From contig DCJV01000109.1 in assembly GCA_002320555.1 (NCBI GenBank), positions 1-7,545 of the forward strand: DNA of 7,545 bases. Direction: 5' to 3'. Below are positions 1 through 5,847 of this stretch, in pieces. Position 1 is the first letter of the stretch. Each line of letters begins with the position of its first letter. The notes beneath the pieces were generated by a model. It ran no database searches. It saw only the letters and a list, made by a program, of their open reading frames with translations, and was not told the origin of the DNA. Position numbers and translations under genes: made by a program. Source of the stretch: Ruminococcaceae bacterium UBA1691. Lineage in GTDB: Bacteria; Bacillota; Clostridia; Oscillospirales; Acutalibacteraceae.

Positions 1-715
1 CCACATAGCGAAGGGTCGTCTCGTCCACTGGGAAAATGCCGTTTTTCGCACCGCATTCGATGGCCATATTGGCAATGCAGAGGCGGTCGTCCATGGAGAG
101 CGCCTTGACCCCATCACCCGTGAATTCCAGCGAGCGGTACAGCGCGCCGTCCACGCCGATTTTTCCGATCAGATGCAGGATGACGTCCTTACCGCTGACA
201 TACTGCGGGAGCGTTCCCGTCAAGGTGACGCGAATAGCGGAGGGTACTTTGAACCAGGCTTTGCCTGTAATCATGCCCGCGGCCATGTCTGTGGAGCCAA
301 CGCCTGTGGAAAACGCACCGAGCGCGCCGTAGGTGCAAGTGTGGGAATCCGCGCCAATGATAGCGTCACCAGGGACGACGATGCCCTTTTCCGGCAGCAG
401 GGCGTGCTCGACGCCCATTTCGCCGACATCGTAGAAATGCTCAATGCCGTACTTTGCGGCGAAGGTGCGCACTTGCTTAGTGTTTTCTGCGGATTTGATA
501 TCCTTATTCGGAACAAAATGATCCATGACGAGAGAAATCTTCCCCTTGTCAAATACGGAATCCGCGCCGCAGCGCTCAAATTCATTGATCGCGACCGGGG
601 AGGTGATATCATTGCCCAGCACCATGTCGAGCTTTGCCTCAATGAGCTGACCGGCCTTCACCTCGCTAAGGCCGGCGTGGGCGGCCAGGATTTTTTGCGT
701 CATTGTCATTCCCAT
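1..715 (-). CDS. leuC: 3-isopropylmalate dehydratase large subunit (LeuC), 5' part only
   Basis: This is the N-terminal 238 codons of an aconitase-family large subunit; the rest lies beyond the left edge. With LeuD it isomerises 2-isopropylmalate to 3-isopropylmalate in leucine synthesis, and related enzymes also isomerise citramalate. The protein opens MGMTMTQKILAAHAG and carries the family block DSHTCTYGALGAF starting at about residue 123, followed by a GVGSTDMA stretch. The three cysteines that bind the 4Fe-4S cluster are expected further downstream and cannot be checked. The start at 715 is chosen because a GGAGG (723-727) lies 7 nt upstream; in-frame ATGs at 709 and 703 are spaced worse. 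The gap to the upstream cimA stop is 42 nt with no terminator visible, so it is co-transcribed. The sequence looks like the shorter (about 420 aa) LeuC/homoaconitase-type branch; that subtype is an inference. Confidence 0.95.
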   Translation of the reverse strand, partial: MGMTMTQKILAAHAGLSEVKAGQLIEAKLDMVLGNDITSPVAINEFERCGADSVFDKGKISLVMDHFVPNKDIKSAENTKQVRTFAAKYGIEHFYDVGEMGVEHALLPEKGIVVPGDAIIGADSHTCTYGALGAFSTGVGSTDMAAGMITGKAWFKVPSAIRVTLTGTLPQYVSGKDVILHLIGKIGVDGALYRSLEFTGDGVKALSMDDRLCIANMAIECGAKNGIFPVDETTLRYV

Positions 716-757
716 GAAAAGACCTCCAGATAGATATTAGACTTTCGAGATTGGATA

Positions 758-2350
758 TTAGATGGTAGAAGAGCACTGTGGGGAGGGCTGGCCGCAGAGC
801 TTGTGCTCGATGGAATCCACCAGCGCAATCCAGCTCGCCTCAATAATATCTTGCGAAACGCCGACCGTCGTCCAGATATCGCTGCCGTCAGCGGAGGAGA
901 TCAAAACGCGCACGCGCGCCGCAGTGGCGTCCTTCGGCTCCATCACGCGCACCTTATAGTCGACCAGGCGAACCTCGTTGAGGCACGGATAAAATTCCGC
1001 GAGCGCCTCGCGTAGCGCCTTGTCGAGCGCGTTCACCGGGCCATCGCCGTCGGAAGCGGCGATTTTCACCTTGCCGCCGACGCGAATTTTGATGGTGGCG
1101 GTTGCACTGTGATTGTTGTCATAGGGGAGCTCGTCGAGCACCTTATAGCTGATGAGATCGAAAAAGGGCTCCACGCCCTCAATACGCTTGCGGATGATCA
1201 GCTCAAAGCTGGAGTCCGCGCCCTCGTACTGATATCCCTCGTGCTCCTTTTCCTTGAGCTCGTCGACAATCGATGTAAGGATGGGAGAATCGCGCGTGAT
1301 CTCCGGATAAATCTTTTGCACCCGCCGCAAGACGGCGGATTTACCCGTCATCTCGGACATCAGAAATCGCCTGTGGTTGCCTACGAGCACCGGATCGATA
1401 TGCTCAAAGGACCGTTCGAGCTTGAGCACACCGTCCGCATGCATGCCAGCTTTGTGTGCAAAAGCGCTGCGCCCGACAAAGGGCATGTTTTTATGTAAGG
1501 TGATGTTGGCAATTTCCGCAATCCGCATGGCTGTGGCTGTGAGTGCATGCATATTTTTAGCGGGGATGCAGGAAAGCCCGCACTTGAGCTGAAGCGTAGG
1601 GATGACGGCGGAGAGATTTGCGTTTCCGGTGCGCTCACCGAAGCCGAGAAAGGTCCCCTGCACGTGGGAAGCCCCACCCTGTACGGCGCAGACGGAATTC
1701 GCAACCGCCATACCGCAGTCGTCGTGCGCATGGATGCCGATTTCCGTGCGTGGAAATTCTGCACATACCCGTGTAGTGATCGTGAGGATGTCGCCGGGCA
1801 TGCAGCCGCCATTGGTATCGCACAGCGCAAGCGTCTGTGCGCCGCCGCGGGCCGCAGCACGCAGCGTCTCCATGGCAAAGTCCGGATTGGCCTGATAGCC
1901 GTCGAAGAAATGCTCCGCGTCAAAGATAACACGTTTTCCGTGCTCCCGAAAAAAGCGGCAGGTCTCCTCGACCATCCGCAGATTTTCCTCCGGTGTGGTT
2001 CTGAGAATCTCGCGCACATGAAGATCCCAGCATTTTCCGAAGATCGAGACCACTGGCGTATTTGCCTGCAAAAGTGCCAAGCAATTTGCATCCTCCCCGG
2101 GCGAACGATCCTTGCGGCACGTACTGCCAAAAGCGACGAGAGATGCATTTTTTAGATGAAGGCCTGCGGCCCGGTCGAAAAATTCCAGTTCCTTTGGATT
2201 GGAGGCCGGGTTGCCTGCCTCCAAATAGGTAACGCCAAGCTCGTCTAGCGCACGCACGATGCCGAGTTTATCCTCCACGGAAAAGGAGATCCCTTCTCCC
2301 TGCGCGCCGTCGCGCAGAGTGGAATCCAGGATGGTTACACGCCGCTGCAA
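758..2350 (-). CDS. cimA: Citramalate synthase (CimA type), probable TTG start
   Basis: This enzyme of the isopropylmalate/homocitrate synthase family condenses pyruvate with acetyl-CoA to (R)-citramalate, the first step of the threonine-independent route to 2-oxobutyrate and isoleucine. Numbered from the TTG at 2350 (530 aa), the TIM-barrel domain begins with LDSTLRDGAQGEGISFSVED (catalytic R13, metal-binding D14). It has the metal-binding HAH at 207-209, a GFGERTGNANL block at 236-246 and an AHKAGMHADG block at 298-307. A LeuA-type C-terminal regulatory domain follows from about residue 395. The SFSVEDKL, SNPKELEFF and SIFGKCWDLHV blocks match CimA better than LeuA. An ATG at 2404 would add 18 residues (MGRSSSLLCYCFRRGAAL) outside the usual family start and has only a weak SD. 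The TTG has AAGGGGGG (2359-2366) 8 nt upstream. The gene sits between ilvN and leuC in the same operon. Substrate choice is inferred from sequence; a 2-isopropylmalate synthase is the main alternative. Confidence 0.93.
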   Translation of the reverse strand: MQRRVTILDSTLRDGAQGEGISFSVEDKLGIVRALDELGVTYLEAGNPASNPKELEFFDRAAGLHLKNASLVAFGSTCRKDRSPGEDANCLALLQANTPVVSIFGKCWDLHVREILRTTPEENLRMVEETCRFFREHGKRVIFDAEHFFDGYQANPDFAMETLRAAARGGAQTLALCDTNGGCMPGDILTITTRVCAEFPRTEIGIHAHDDCGMAVANSVCAVQGGASHVQGTFLGFGERTGNANLSAVIPTLQLKCGLSCIPAKNMHALTATAMRIAEIANITLHKNMPFVGRSAFAHKAGMHADGVLKLERSFEHIDPVLVGNHRRFLMSEMTGKSAVLRRVQKIYPEITRDSPILTSIVDELKEKEHEGYQYEGADSSFELIIRKRIEGVEPFFDLISYKVLDELPYDNNHSATATIKIRVGGKVKIAASDGDGPVNALDKALREALAEFYPCLNEVRLVDYKVRVMEPKDATAARVRVLISSADGSDIWTTVGVSQDIIEASWIALVDSIEHKLCGQPSPQCSSTI

Positions 2351-2358
2351 AAGCGCCG

Positions 2359-2366
2359 CCCCCCTT
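2359..2366 (-). promoter_or_regulatory. Ribosome binding site deciding the cimA TTG start
   Basis: On the minus strand AAGGGGGG lies 8 nt upstream of an in-frame TTG at 2350. The nearby ATG at 2404 is preceded only by a weak TAAGACG. Protein homology also begins at the TTG, since family members start a few residues before the LRDG motif. Confidence 0.55.
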
Positions 2367-2452
2367 CGAAAGCAATAACAGAGCAACGAAGATGAACGCC
2401 CCATTTCGTCTTAGTGTATCACAGAGCGCTTTCTTTTGTCCATATCAAGGTG

Positions 2453-2980
2453 TTAAGTTCCCGCTTGGGAAAAGCCGGCGACCTCATGGTCGCGGATTCC
2501 CTCGTCGCCGCTTTCCAGCGCCGTCATGCCGGAGCGGGACATTTCCACAATACCATGGATGCCCATATCCTCAATGAAGCTGTCGATGCGGTCGGTTGCG
2601 CCGGTCAGCTCCGCAGTGATGGTCCTGTGACCGATATCTTTGACGCGCGCGCCGTGCTTGGAGATCGTGCGCAAGACAGCGGGACGGTCTTTATTGAGCG
2701 CGCGGACCTTTACCAAGGCAAGCTCGCTTGCAATCAGATGGTTCTCCTCCAGGCGGATAACCTTGACGACGTCCTCCAGCTTTAACAGCTGCTTTTCCAT
2801 CTGGCGGAAGGTGACAGGCGCGGCCTCGGAGACGATTGTCATGCGGGAGAAGCGTGGATCCTCCGTTTCAGATACCGTGAGGCTCTGGATATTATAGCCG
2901 CGGCGGGAAAACAGGCCGACAACGCGCAGCAGGACGCCCGCATGGTTATTGACCAGCGCGGAGAGCGATAATTTTTCCAT
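2453..2980 (-). CDS. ilvN: Acetolactate synthase small (regulatory) subunit
   Basis: This 175-residue protein is the regulatory subunit of acetohydroxyacid synthase. It binds the IlvB catalytic subunit, raises its activity and normally confers feedback inhibition by valine or another branched-chain amino acid. The N-terminal ACT domain (about residues 3-78) shows the hallmark block NNHAGVLLRVVGLFSRRGYN, followed by QSLTVSETEDP. The C-terminal domain (about 80-160) includes LVKVRAL and the TGATDRIDSFIEDM stretch typical of the family. The start at 2980 follows GAGGAGGA (2987-2994) at 6 nt; an upstream in-frame extension lies inside ilvB and is rejected. The last 20 or so residues (from about ALESGDEG) run slightly past the usual end and are low in similarity. 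The gene begins 14 nt after the ilvB stop, and its ribosome binding site abuts that stop, suggesting translational coupling. Confidence 0.96.
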   Translation of the reverse strand: MEKLSLSALVNNHAGVLLRVVGLFSRRGYNIQSLTVSETEDPRFSRMTIVSEAAPVTFRQMEKQLLKLEDVVKVIRLEENHLIASELALVKVRALNKDRPAVLRTISKHGARVKDIGHRTITAELTGATDRIDSFIEDMGIHGIVEMSRSGMTALESGDEGIRDHEVAGFSQAGT

Positions 2981-2994
2981 GAGAAGTCCTCCTC

Positions 2995-4662
2995 TTATTC
3001 TACAAAGACATTGATGGTATCCTGTACAGCGCCGCCTGGTGGAATCATGGGGAGCACCATTGCGTCGGGCGAGATGCGGCAATCCACTACGCACGGACCC
3101 TCGCAGGACAATGCATTTTTCAGGACGGGCTCGACCTCCTCGGGCCGCTCGATGCGGAAGCCCTGTGCGCCGAACGCTTCGGCGAGCCGGACAAGGTCCG
3201 TCTGCCGGTTGGGGGCAGTCTGCGCGTAGCGATGATCATAAAAAACCGTCTGCCACTGGCGCACCATGCCCAGCACGGTATTATTCATCACCAGATCCAC
3301 GATGGGGAGCCGGTAGGAAACGAGCGTGGCCAGCTCATTGAGATTCATATGAAAGCTGCCGTCGCCGCTGACGAGGACGGTTTTTCGATCTGGGTTTGCA
3401 AGGCAGGCGCCCGCCGCGGCTCCCATGCCGAAGCCCATTGCGCCCAGGCCTCCGGAAGTGATGAAGGTGCGGGGATTTTCAAAGGTATAATACTGCGCCG
3501 TCCACATCTGATGCTGGCCTACGTCCGTAATGATCTGCGTCTCGTCCGGCGTGAGGCGGTCAAGCGTTTCGATGACCTGCTTCGGCGTCGGAAAGCCGTC
3601 CGGAGGAGCGGAGGGCTGCGGCTGGCAGAAGGAGGCGGTTTGCGCGCGCCACGCGGCGTGCTCCATCGGGGGGAGTTCTTCGTTCAGCCGCCGGAAAACC
3701 TCCTTGAGGTCGCCACGCAGATGGTATTCGGAAAAAAGATTTTTGTCCATCTCCGCCGGATCGATATCGATATGGACGATTTTTGCCTTGGGGGCGAACT
3801 GTGCGCGGTTACATGCCACGCGGTCAGAAAAGCGCGCGCCCGCAGCGATCAGAAGGTCGCATTCCTGCGCGGCCCGGTTGGCTGCGTAAGCGCCGTGCAT
3901 CCCGATCATGCCGAGGTAGAGCGGGTGGTCGGCCGGAAAACCGCCCAGGCCCATCATCGAAGAGGCGACGGGGATATCCGCATGCTCTGCCAATTGCAAA
4001 AGCTCCCGGGAGGCGCCGGAAGAGATGACGCCGCCGCCAATATAGAGCAGTGGCTGATGTGCATCACGAATCGCCTGCACTGTGCGTTCGAGGCAGACCT
4101 CGCGCGGCGGTGCCGGAGGCGCCATTTGAACGGCGGGCTGGGGCGTATAGTCTGTGCTAGTCAACGTAATATTTTTCGGGATATCGACCAGGACGGGGCC
4201 TTTCCGGCCGGAACCTGCGATGCGGAACGCTTCCCGCAGGCTGGGAGCCAAATCCTCGATCCTTTTGACGATGAAGCTGTGCTTTGTAATCGGCATCGTG
4301 ATGCCGGTGGTGTCAACCTCCTGAAAGCTATCGCGCCCGAGAAGCGATGCGTCCACGTTGCCCGTGATGAAGACCACGGGGATCGAATCCATGAAGGCAG
4401 AGGCGATGCCCGTGACGAGATTGGTGGAGCCGGGGCCGGAGGTGGCAAGGCAGACGCCCGTTTTCCCGCTGGCGCGCGCATAGCCCTCCGCCGCGTGTGC
4501 AGCGCCCTGCTCATGCGCGGTGAGGATGTGGCGGATTTTACCCTTGTAAGCGTAGAGCGCATCATACACCGCGAGGACGGTCGCGCCCGGATAGCCGAAA
4601 ATCGTGTCCACACCCTGCTCAAGCAGCACCTCCATAATGATCTGTGCGCCTGTTTTTTCCAT
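2995..4662 (-). CDS. ilvB: Acetolactate synthase large (catalytic) subunit
   Basis: This 555-aa thiamine-diphosphate enzyme condenses two pyruvates to 2-acetolactate (valine/leucine route) or pyruvate with 2-oxobutyrate to acetohydroxybutyrate (isoleucine route). The N-terminal ThDP-binding domain has FGYPGATVLAVYDAL (22-36) and the catalytic glutamate E51 in AHEQGAAHAAEGYAR. A central domain lies at about 190-330. The C-terminal pyrophosphate domain carries the ThDP/Mg motif GDGSFHMN (433-440) ending in NN at 460-461, and QHQMWTAQYY at 383-392. The MVRQWQ stretch (466-471) marks the anabolic acetohydroxyacid synthase branch rather than the catabolic AlsS type. Length is normal for the family. 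GGAGGT (4671-4676) lies 8 nt before the ATG. It is the first gene of the operon, directly downstream of a T-box leader, and is followed by ilvN after 14 nt. No key residue is missing. Confidence 0.98.
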   Translation of the reverse strand: MEKTGAQIIMEVLLEQGVDTIFGYPGATVLAVYDALYAYKGKIRHILTAHEQGAAHAAEGYARASGKTGVCLATSGPGSTNLVTGIASAFMDSIPVVFITGNVDASLLGRDSFQEVDTTGITMPITKHSFIVKRIEDLAPSLREAFRIAGSGRKGPVLVDIPKNITLTSTDYTPQPAVQMAPPAPPREVCLERTVQAIRDAHQPLLYIGGGVISSGASRELLQLAEHADIPVASSMMGLGGFPADHPLYLGMIGMHGAYAANRAAQECDLLIAAGARFSDRVACNRAQFAPKAKIVHIDIDPAEMDKNLFSEYHLRGDLKEVFRRLNEELPPMEHAAWRAQTASFCQPQPSAPPDGFPTPKQVIETLDRLTPDETQIITDVGQHQMWTAQYYTFENPRTFITSGGLGAMGFGMGAAAGACLANPDRKTVLVSGDGSFHMNLNELATLVSYRLPIVDLVMNNTVLGMVRQWQTVFYDHRYAQTAPNRQTDLVRLAEAFGAQGFRIERPEEVEPVLKNALSCEGPCVVDCRISPDAMVLPMIPPGGAVQDTINVFVE

Positions 4663-4757
4663 GCACGGTCACCTCCGTTATTTTTCGTTTCATATCCTTG
4701 CTGGAGCCCCAAGCAGGCGACGGCAAGATTTTCCTCCCCAGCCTGTGGAATGATATC

Positions 4758-4797
4758 AAAAAACGCCTTCCTCTTCCTTACTCAGAAGACGAAGGCG
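4758..4797 (-). terminator. Attenuator (intrinsic terminator) of the T-box leader
   Basis: On the minus strand GAAGGCG-complementary arms (4791-4797 with 4764-4770) and an adjoining GTCTTC/GAAGAG helix (4785-4790 with 4771-4776, one mismatch) close an 8-nt loop at 4777-4784. Six U residues (4758-4763) follow. The 5' arm is shared with the antiterminator, as expected for regulated termination about 95 nt before the ilvB start. Confidence 0.93.
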
Positions 4798-5042
4798 TGT
4801 TAAAACAGCTTCCGCGGTACCACTTCAATTGCCCCTTTTGGGGCCGCTTACGGCATCAGGCCTCCCGGCCGAATCCCTGCCCGTATAACGGCGGGCCTCC
4901 GTCTCCCCTAGCACGCCTTCCAGCGCTTTCAGTTTGCAGCTCCGGGGCGAGTTCACCAGATCAGCACCGCCGCCTTACAGCGACCGGCGGCTCTCTGCGC
5001 GCGCGGATAAGGATACTATTCCCCATCAAAGCCTTTTGCTTT
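4758..5042 (-). promoter_or_regulatory. T-box riboswitch, leucine (CUC) specifier
   Basis: This leader senses the charging of a tRNA and controls read-through into ilvB. On the minus strand the invariant T-box UGGUACC lies at 4816-4822 as a bulge in an antiterminator in which GAAG (4823-4826) and GCG (4813-4815) pair with CGCCUUC (4791-4797). That same CGCCUUC forms the 5' arm of the terminator, so the two folds exclude each other. In stem I the loop-E AGUA is at 5014-5017 next to GGGG (5021-5024), which pairs with CCCC (4944-4947). Opposite it, GAA (4952-4954) immediately precedes CUC (4949-4951), the specifier, followed by a G. CUC is a leucine codon, as in ilv-leu leaders of other Firmicutes. 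A 5-bp hairpin GCCCC/GGGGC at 4831-4844 lies just before the T-box. The family is certain; the specifier reading comes from position in stem I. Confidence 0.96.
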
Positions 5043-5048
5043 TTGGAT

Positions 5049-5077
5049 ATCCTAGCACGGTTACAGATGATTGTCAA
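5049..5077 (-). promoter_or_regulatory. Sigma-A-type promoter of the ilvB-ilvN-cimA-leuC operon
   Basis: On the minus strand a perfect TTGACA (5072-5077) is separated by 17 nt from TAGGAT (5049-5054). The start would fall near 5042, just ahead of T-box stem I. The -35 box is immediately preceded by the U-run of another terminator-like hairpin (5079-5121). Confidence 0.88.
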
Positions 5078-5078
5078 G

Positions 5079-5121
5079 AAAAAACATTCTCCCGCAGCGC
5101 TGTTTAGGCGCCGTGGGAGGA
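5079..5121 (-). terminator. Intrinsic terminator ending a minus-strand transcript upstream of ilvB
   Basis: Arms 5087-5100 and 5108-5121 form a 14-position stem (one A/C mismatch, two G-U pairs) around a 7-nt loop. On the minus strand it is followed by TG and then TTTTTT (5079-5084). It lies directly upstream of the operon promoter, so it cannot serve ilvB; it would end transcripts coming from the 5122-5341 region. No protein gene on that strand accounts for it. Confidence 0.7.
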
Positions 5122-5294
5122 CGGAGATTCACCACGCGGAATCGGCTGCCTGACAGCACCTAGCAGGCAATACTCCTGAAAATGGAGAACTATTCAGGGG
5201 ACACCGTTTTCGATTGGGAAATGGGTAATGTGATGATACTTCACACATCGAAAGCAATAGTGGAAAAATTATCCCAAAATTGCCTTATAAATTG

Positions 5295-5336
5295 GGCGAC
5301 CTCTCAAAAAACACGGGAAAAAGGTCGTCTTTTTTT
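5295..5336 (+). terminator. Plus-strand terminator-like hairpin
   Basis: GGCGACC (5295-5301) pairs with GGTCGTC (5323-5329, one G-U) around a 21-nt loop, followed by seven T residues (5330-5336). The loop is long for an intrinsic terminator. No plus-strand gene ends just upstream, so it either stops stray transcription towards the regulator gene or is simply the first helix of the candidate minus-strand RNA. Confidence 0.5.
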
Positions 5337-5347
5337 ATGTTATTTTT

Positions 5348-5376
5348 ATTATATCATCAAGCATGACAAAATGCAA
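5348..5376 (-). promoter_or_regulatory. Candidate minus-strand promoter for the structured RNA
   Basis: On the minus strand TTGCAT (5371-5376) is followed after 17 nt by a perfect TATAAT (5348-5353), predicting a start near 5341. The -35 element is weak (3 of 6 matches) and overlaps one of the TGCA repeats that may bind the divergent regulator. Confidence 0.5.
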
Positions 5377-5429
5377 TGCATAAATTGCTAGAGTTTTGCA
5401 TTACACTATATATTACAAAATGCATTACG
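5366..5429. repeat. TGCA-centred repeats, probable operator of the ribbon-helix-helix regulator
   Basis: ACAAAATGCA occurs exactly twice (5366-5375 and 5415-5424). TGCATTAC occurs twice (5397-5404 and 5421-5428). A further near-palindrome ATGCAATGCAT lies at 5371-5381. The copies straddle both divergent promoter candidates, just upstream of a gene for a small DNA-binding protein. Clusters of short repeats are the usual binding sites of ribbon-helix-helix repressors; binding here is inferred. Confidence 0.5.
5385..5414 (+). promoter_or_regulatory. Candidate promoter of the regulator gene
   Basis: TTGCTA (5385-5390) is followed by TATATA (5407-5412, 16-nt spacing) or TATATT (5409-5414, 18-nt spacing). 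The element contains the TGCATTAC repeat at 5397-5404 between the two boxes, a typical place for autorepression. It lies about 70 nt before the start codon. Confidence 0.45.
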
Positions 5430-5481
5430 AAGTTTTCCTGAAGTGTTGCGATTTATATGCAGGGAGAGGGATGGAAGCACC

Positions 5482-5709
5482 ATGAGCAGCCGATTTAAAA
5501 TTCCAAAGATGCCTTCCACGGTGAATAAAACCATCCGATTCCCACAGTCTGTTGTTGATCAGGTGGAAGCGGCGTTGCAAGGCACTGACTGCAACTTTTC
5601 TCAATTTGTAATTGCGGCGGTTCGCGTTGCACTGGAAAACTTGGAGGAAGACAGGTTGGCAGAGCAAAGGCAGGCGAAGCCGCCGGACGATAGCGAAAAA
5701 ATAGAATAA
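5482..5709 (+). CDS. Small ribbon-helix-helix DNA-binding protein
   Basis: This 75-aa protein is predicted to be a dimeric transcriptional regulator of the ribbon-helix-helix (Arc/MetJ/CopG-like) fold. Residues about 13-20 (TVNKTIRF) form the putative DNA-contacting beta strand. They are followed by PQSVVDQVEAALQGTD (helix 1) and CNFSQFVIAAVRVALENLEE (turn and helix 2), the pattern of the fold. The C-terminal tail (from about residue 58) is charged and probably disordered. ATG 5482 is preferred; GGAAG (5473-5477) and AGGGAGAGGG (5461-5470) lie just upstream. A GTG at 5443 would add 13 residues without homology-like features. The repeats at 5366-5429 suggest autoregulation and possible control of the divergent RNA. 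No toxin-like partner gene follows; the next element is a terminator. It could instead be an orphan antitoxin-type protein. Confidence 0.8.
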   Translation: MSSRFKIPKMPSTVNKTIRFPQSVVDQVEAALQGTDCNFSQFVIAAVRVALENLEEDRLAEQRQAKPPDDSEKIE

Positions 5710-5733
5710 CAGGCATGTAGATTAAAATAATAA

Positions 5734-5770
5734 AAGCGCATCGGGCATTGGCCTGATGCGCTTGGTTTTT
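5734..5770. terminator. Bidirectional intrinsic terminator between convergent genes
   Basis: A 13-bp stem (5734-5746 with 5751-5763, one G-U) closes the 4-nt loop ATTG. On the plus strand it is followed by GG and TTTTT (5766-5770), and on the minus strand by a U-rich TTTTATTATTTT. It ends the regulator transcript and can back up termination of the secreted-protein gene. Confidence 0.88.
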
Positions 5771-5793
5771 GATGAGCAGGTGAAAGAAAGATA

Positions 5794-5827
5794 CCGGAGT
5801 GGACTCACGGGTGGAAATCCACTCCGG
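5794..5827 (-). terminator. Hairpin after the secreted-protein gene, probable terminator
   Basis: A perfect 10-bp stem CCGGAGTGGA/TCCACTCCGG (5794-5803 with 5818-5827) has a 14-nt loop and lies 20 nt beyond the minus-strand stop codon. The downstream tract on that strand (TATCTTTCTTTC) is pyrimidine-rich but not a clean U-run, so termination may rely on the second hairpin at 5734-5770. Confidence 0.6.
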
Positions 5828-5847
5828 CCGGTTACATGATGCGGAGA

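Larger units (their letters stand above)
5079..5341 (-). ncRNA. Candidate structured RNA, family not recognised
   Basis: This stretch has no convincing protein gene but holds a chain of hairpins in the same 260 bases. They are GGCGACC/GGTCGTC (5295-5301 with 5323-5329) and GTTTTCGAT/ATCGAAAGC (about 5206-5214 with 5247-5255), the latter enclosing TGTGA/TCACA (5229-5233 with 5241-5245). Next come CTCCTGAA/TTCAGGGG (5173-5180 with 5193-5200), TGCCTG/CAGGCA (5147-5152 with 5164-5169) and GATTC/GAATC (5126-5130 with 5139-5143). A minus-strand promoter-like pair (5348-5376) lies at one end and a minus-strand intrinsic terminator (5079-5121) at the other, which favours minus-strand transcription of about 260 nt. 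A plus-strand terminator-like hairpin at 5295-5336 leaves the direction open. I cannot match it to a known RNA class. Confidence 0.45.

Noticed and set aside
2981..3094. Longer ilvN start at 3094
   Set aside because: The extra 38 codons overlap the end of ilvB in another frame and are not similar to the family. The ATG at 2980 has a near-perfect SD at 6 nt and matches the usual N-terminus.
3232..4803. Plus-strand open frame of 523 codons opposite ilvB
   Set aside because: It lies fully antisense to ilvB, whose catalytic motifs are intact. Its sequence has no domain-like pattern, no sensible start signal, and runs into the T-box leader. Long antisense frames are common opposite GC-rich genes.
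4644..5153. Plus-strand open frame of 169 codons across the operon leader
   Set aside because: It covers the T-box riboswitch and promoter on the opposite strand. The RNA elements explain the conservation-like patterns fully.
5079..5341. 6S RNA as the identity of the structured RNA
   Set aside because: A few short stretches (GGUGA, CCGUCC, GCCUAAAC) recall 6S RNA, but the helices I can draw are successive local hairpins. They do not make the single long rod with a central bubble that defines 6S.
5182..5391. Plus-strand open frame of 69 codons in the ilvB-regulator gap
   Set aside because: It has no ribosome binding site, runs through several hairpins, a terminator-like stem with T7 and the divergent promoter region, and the peptide has no recognisable feature.
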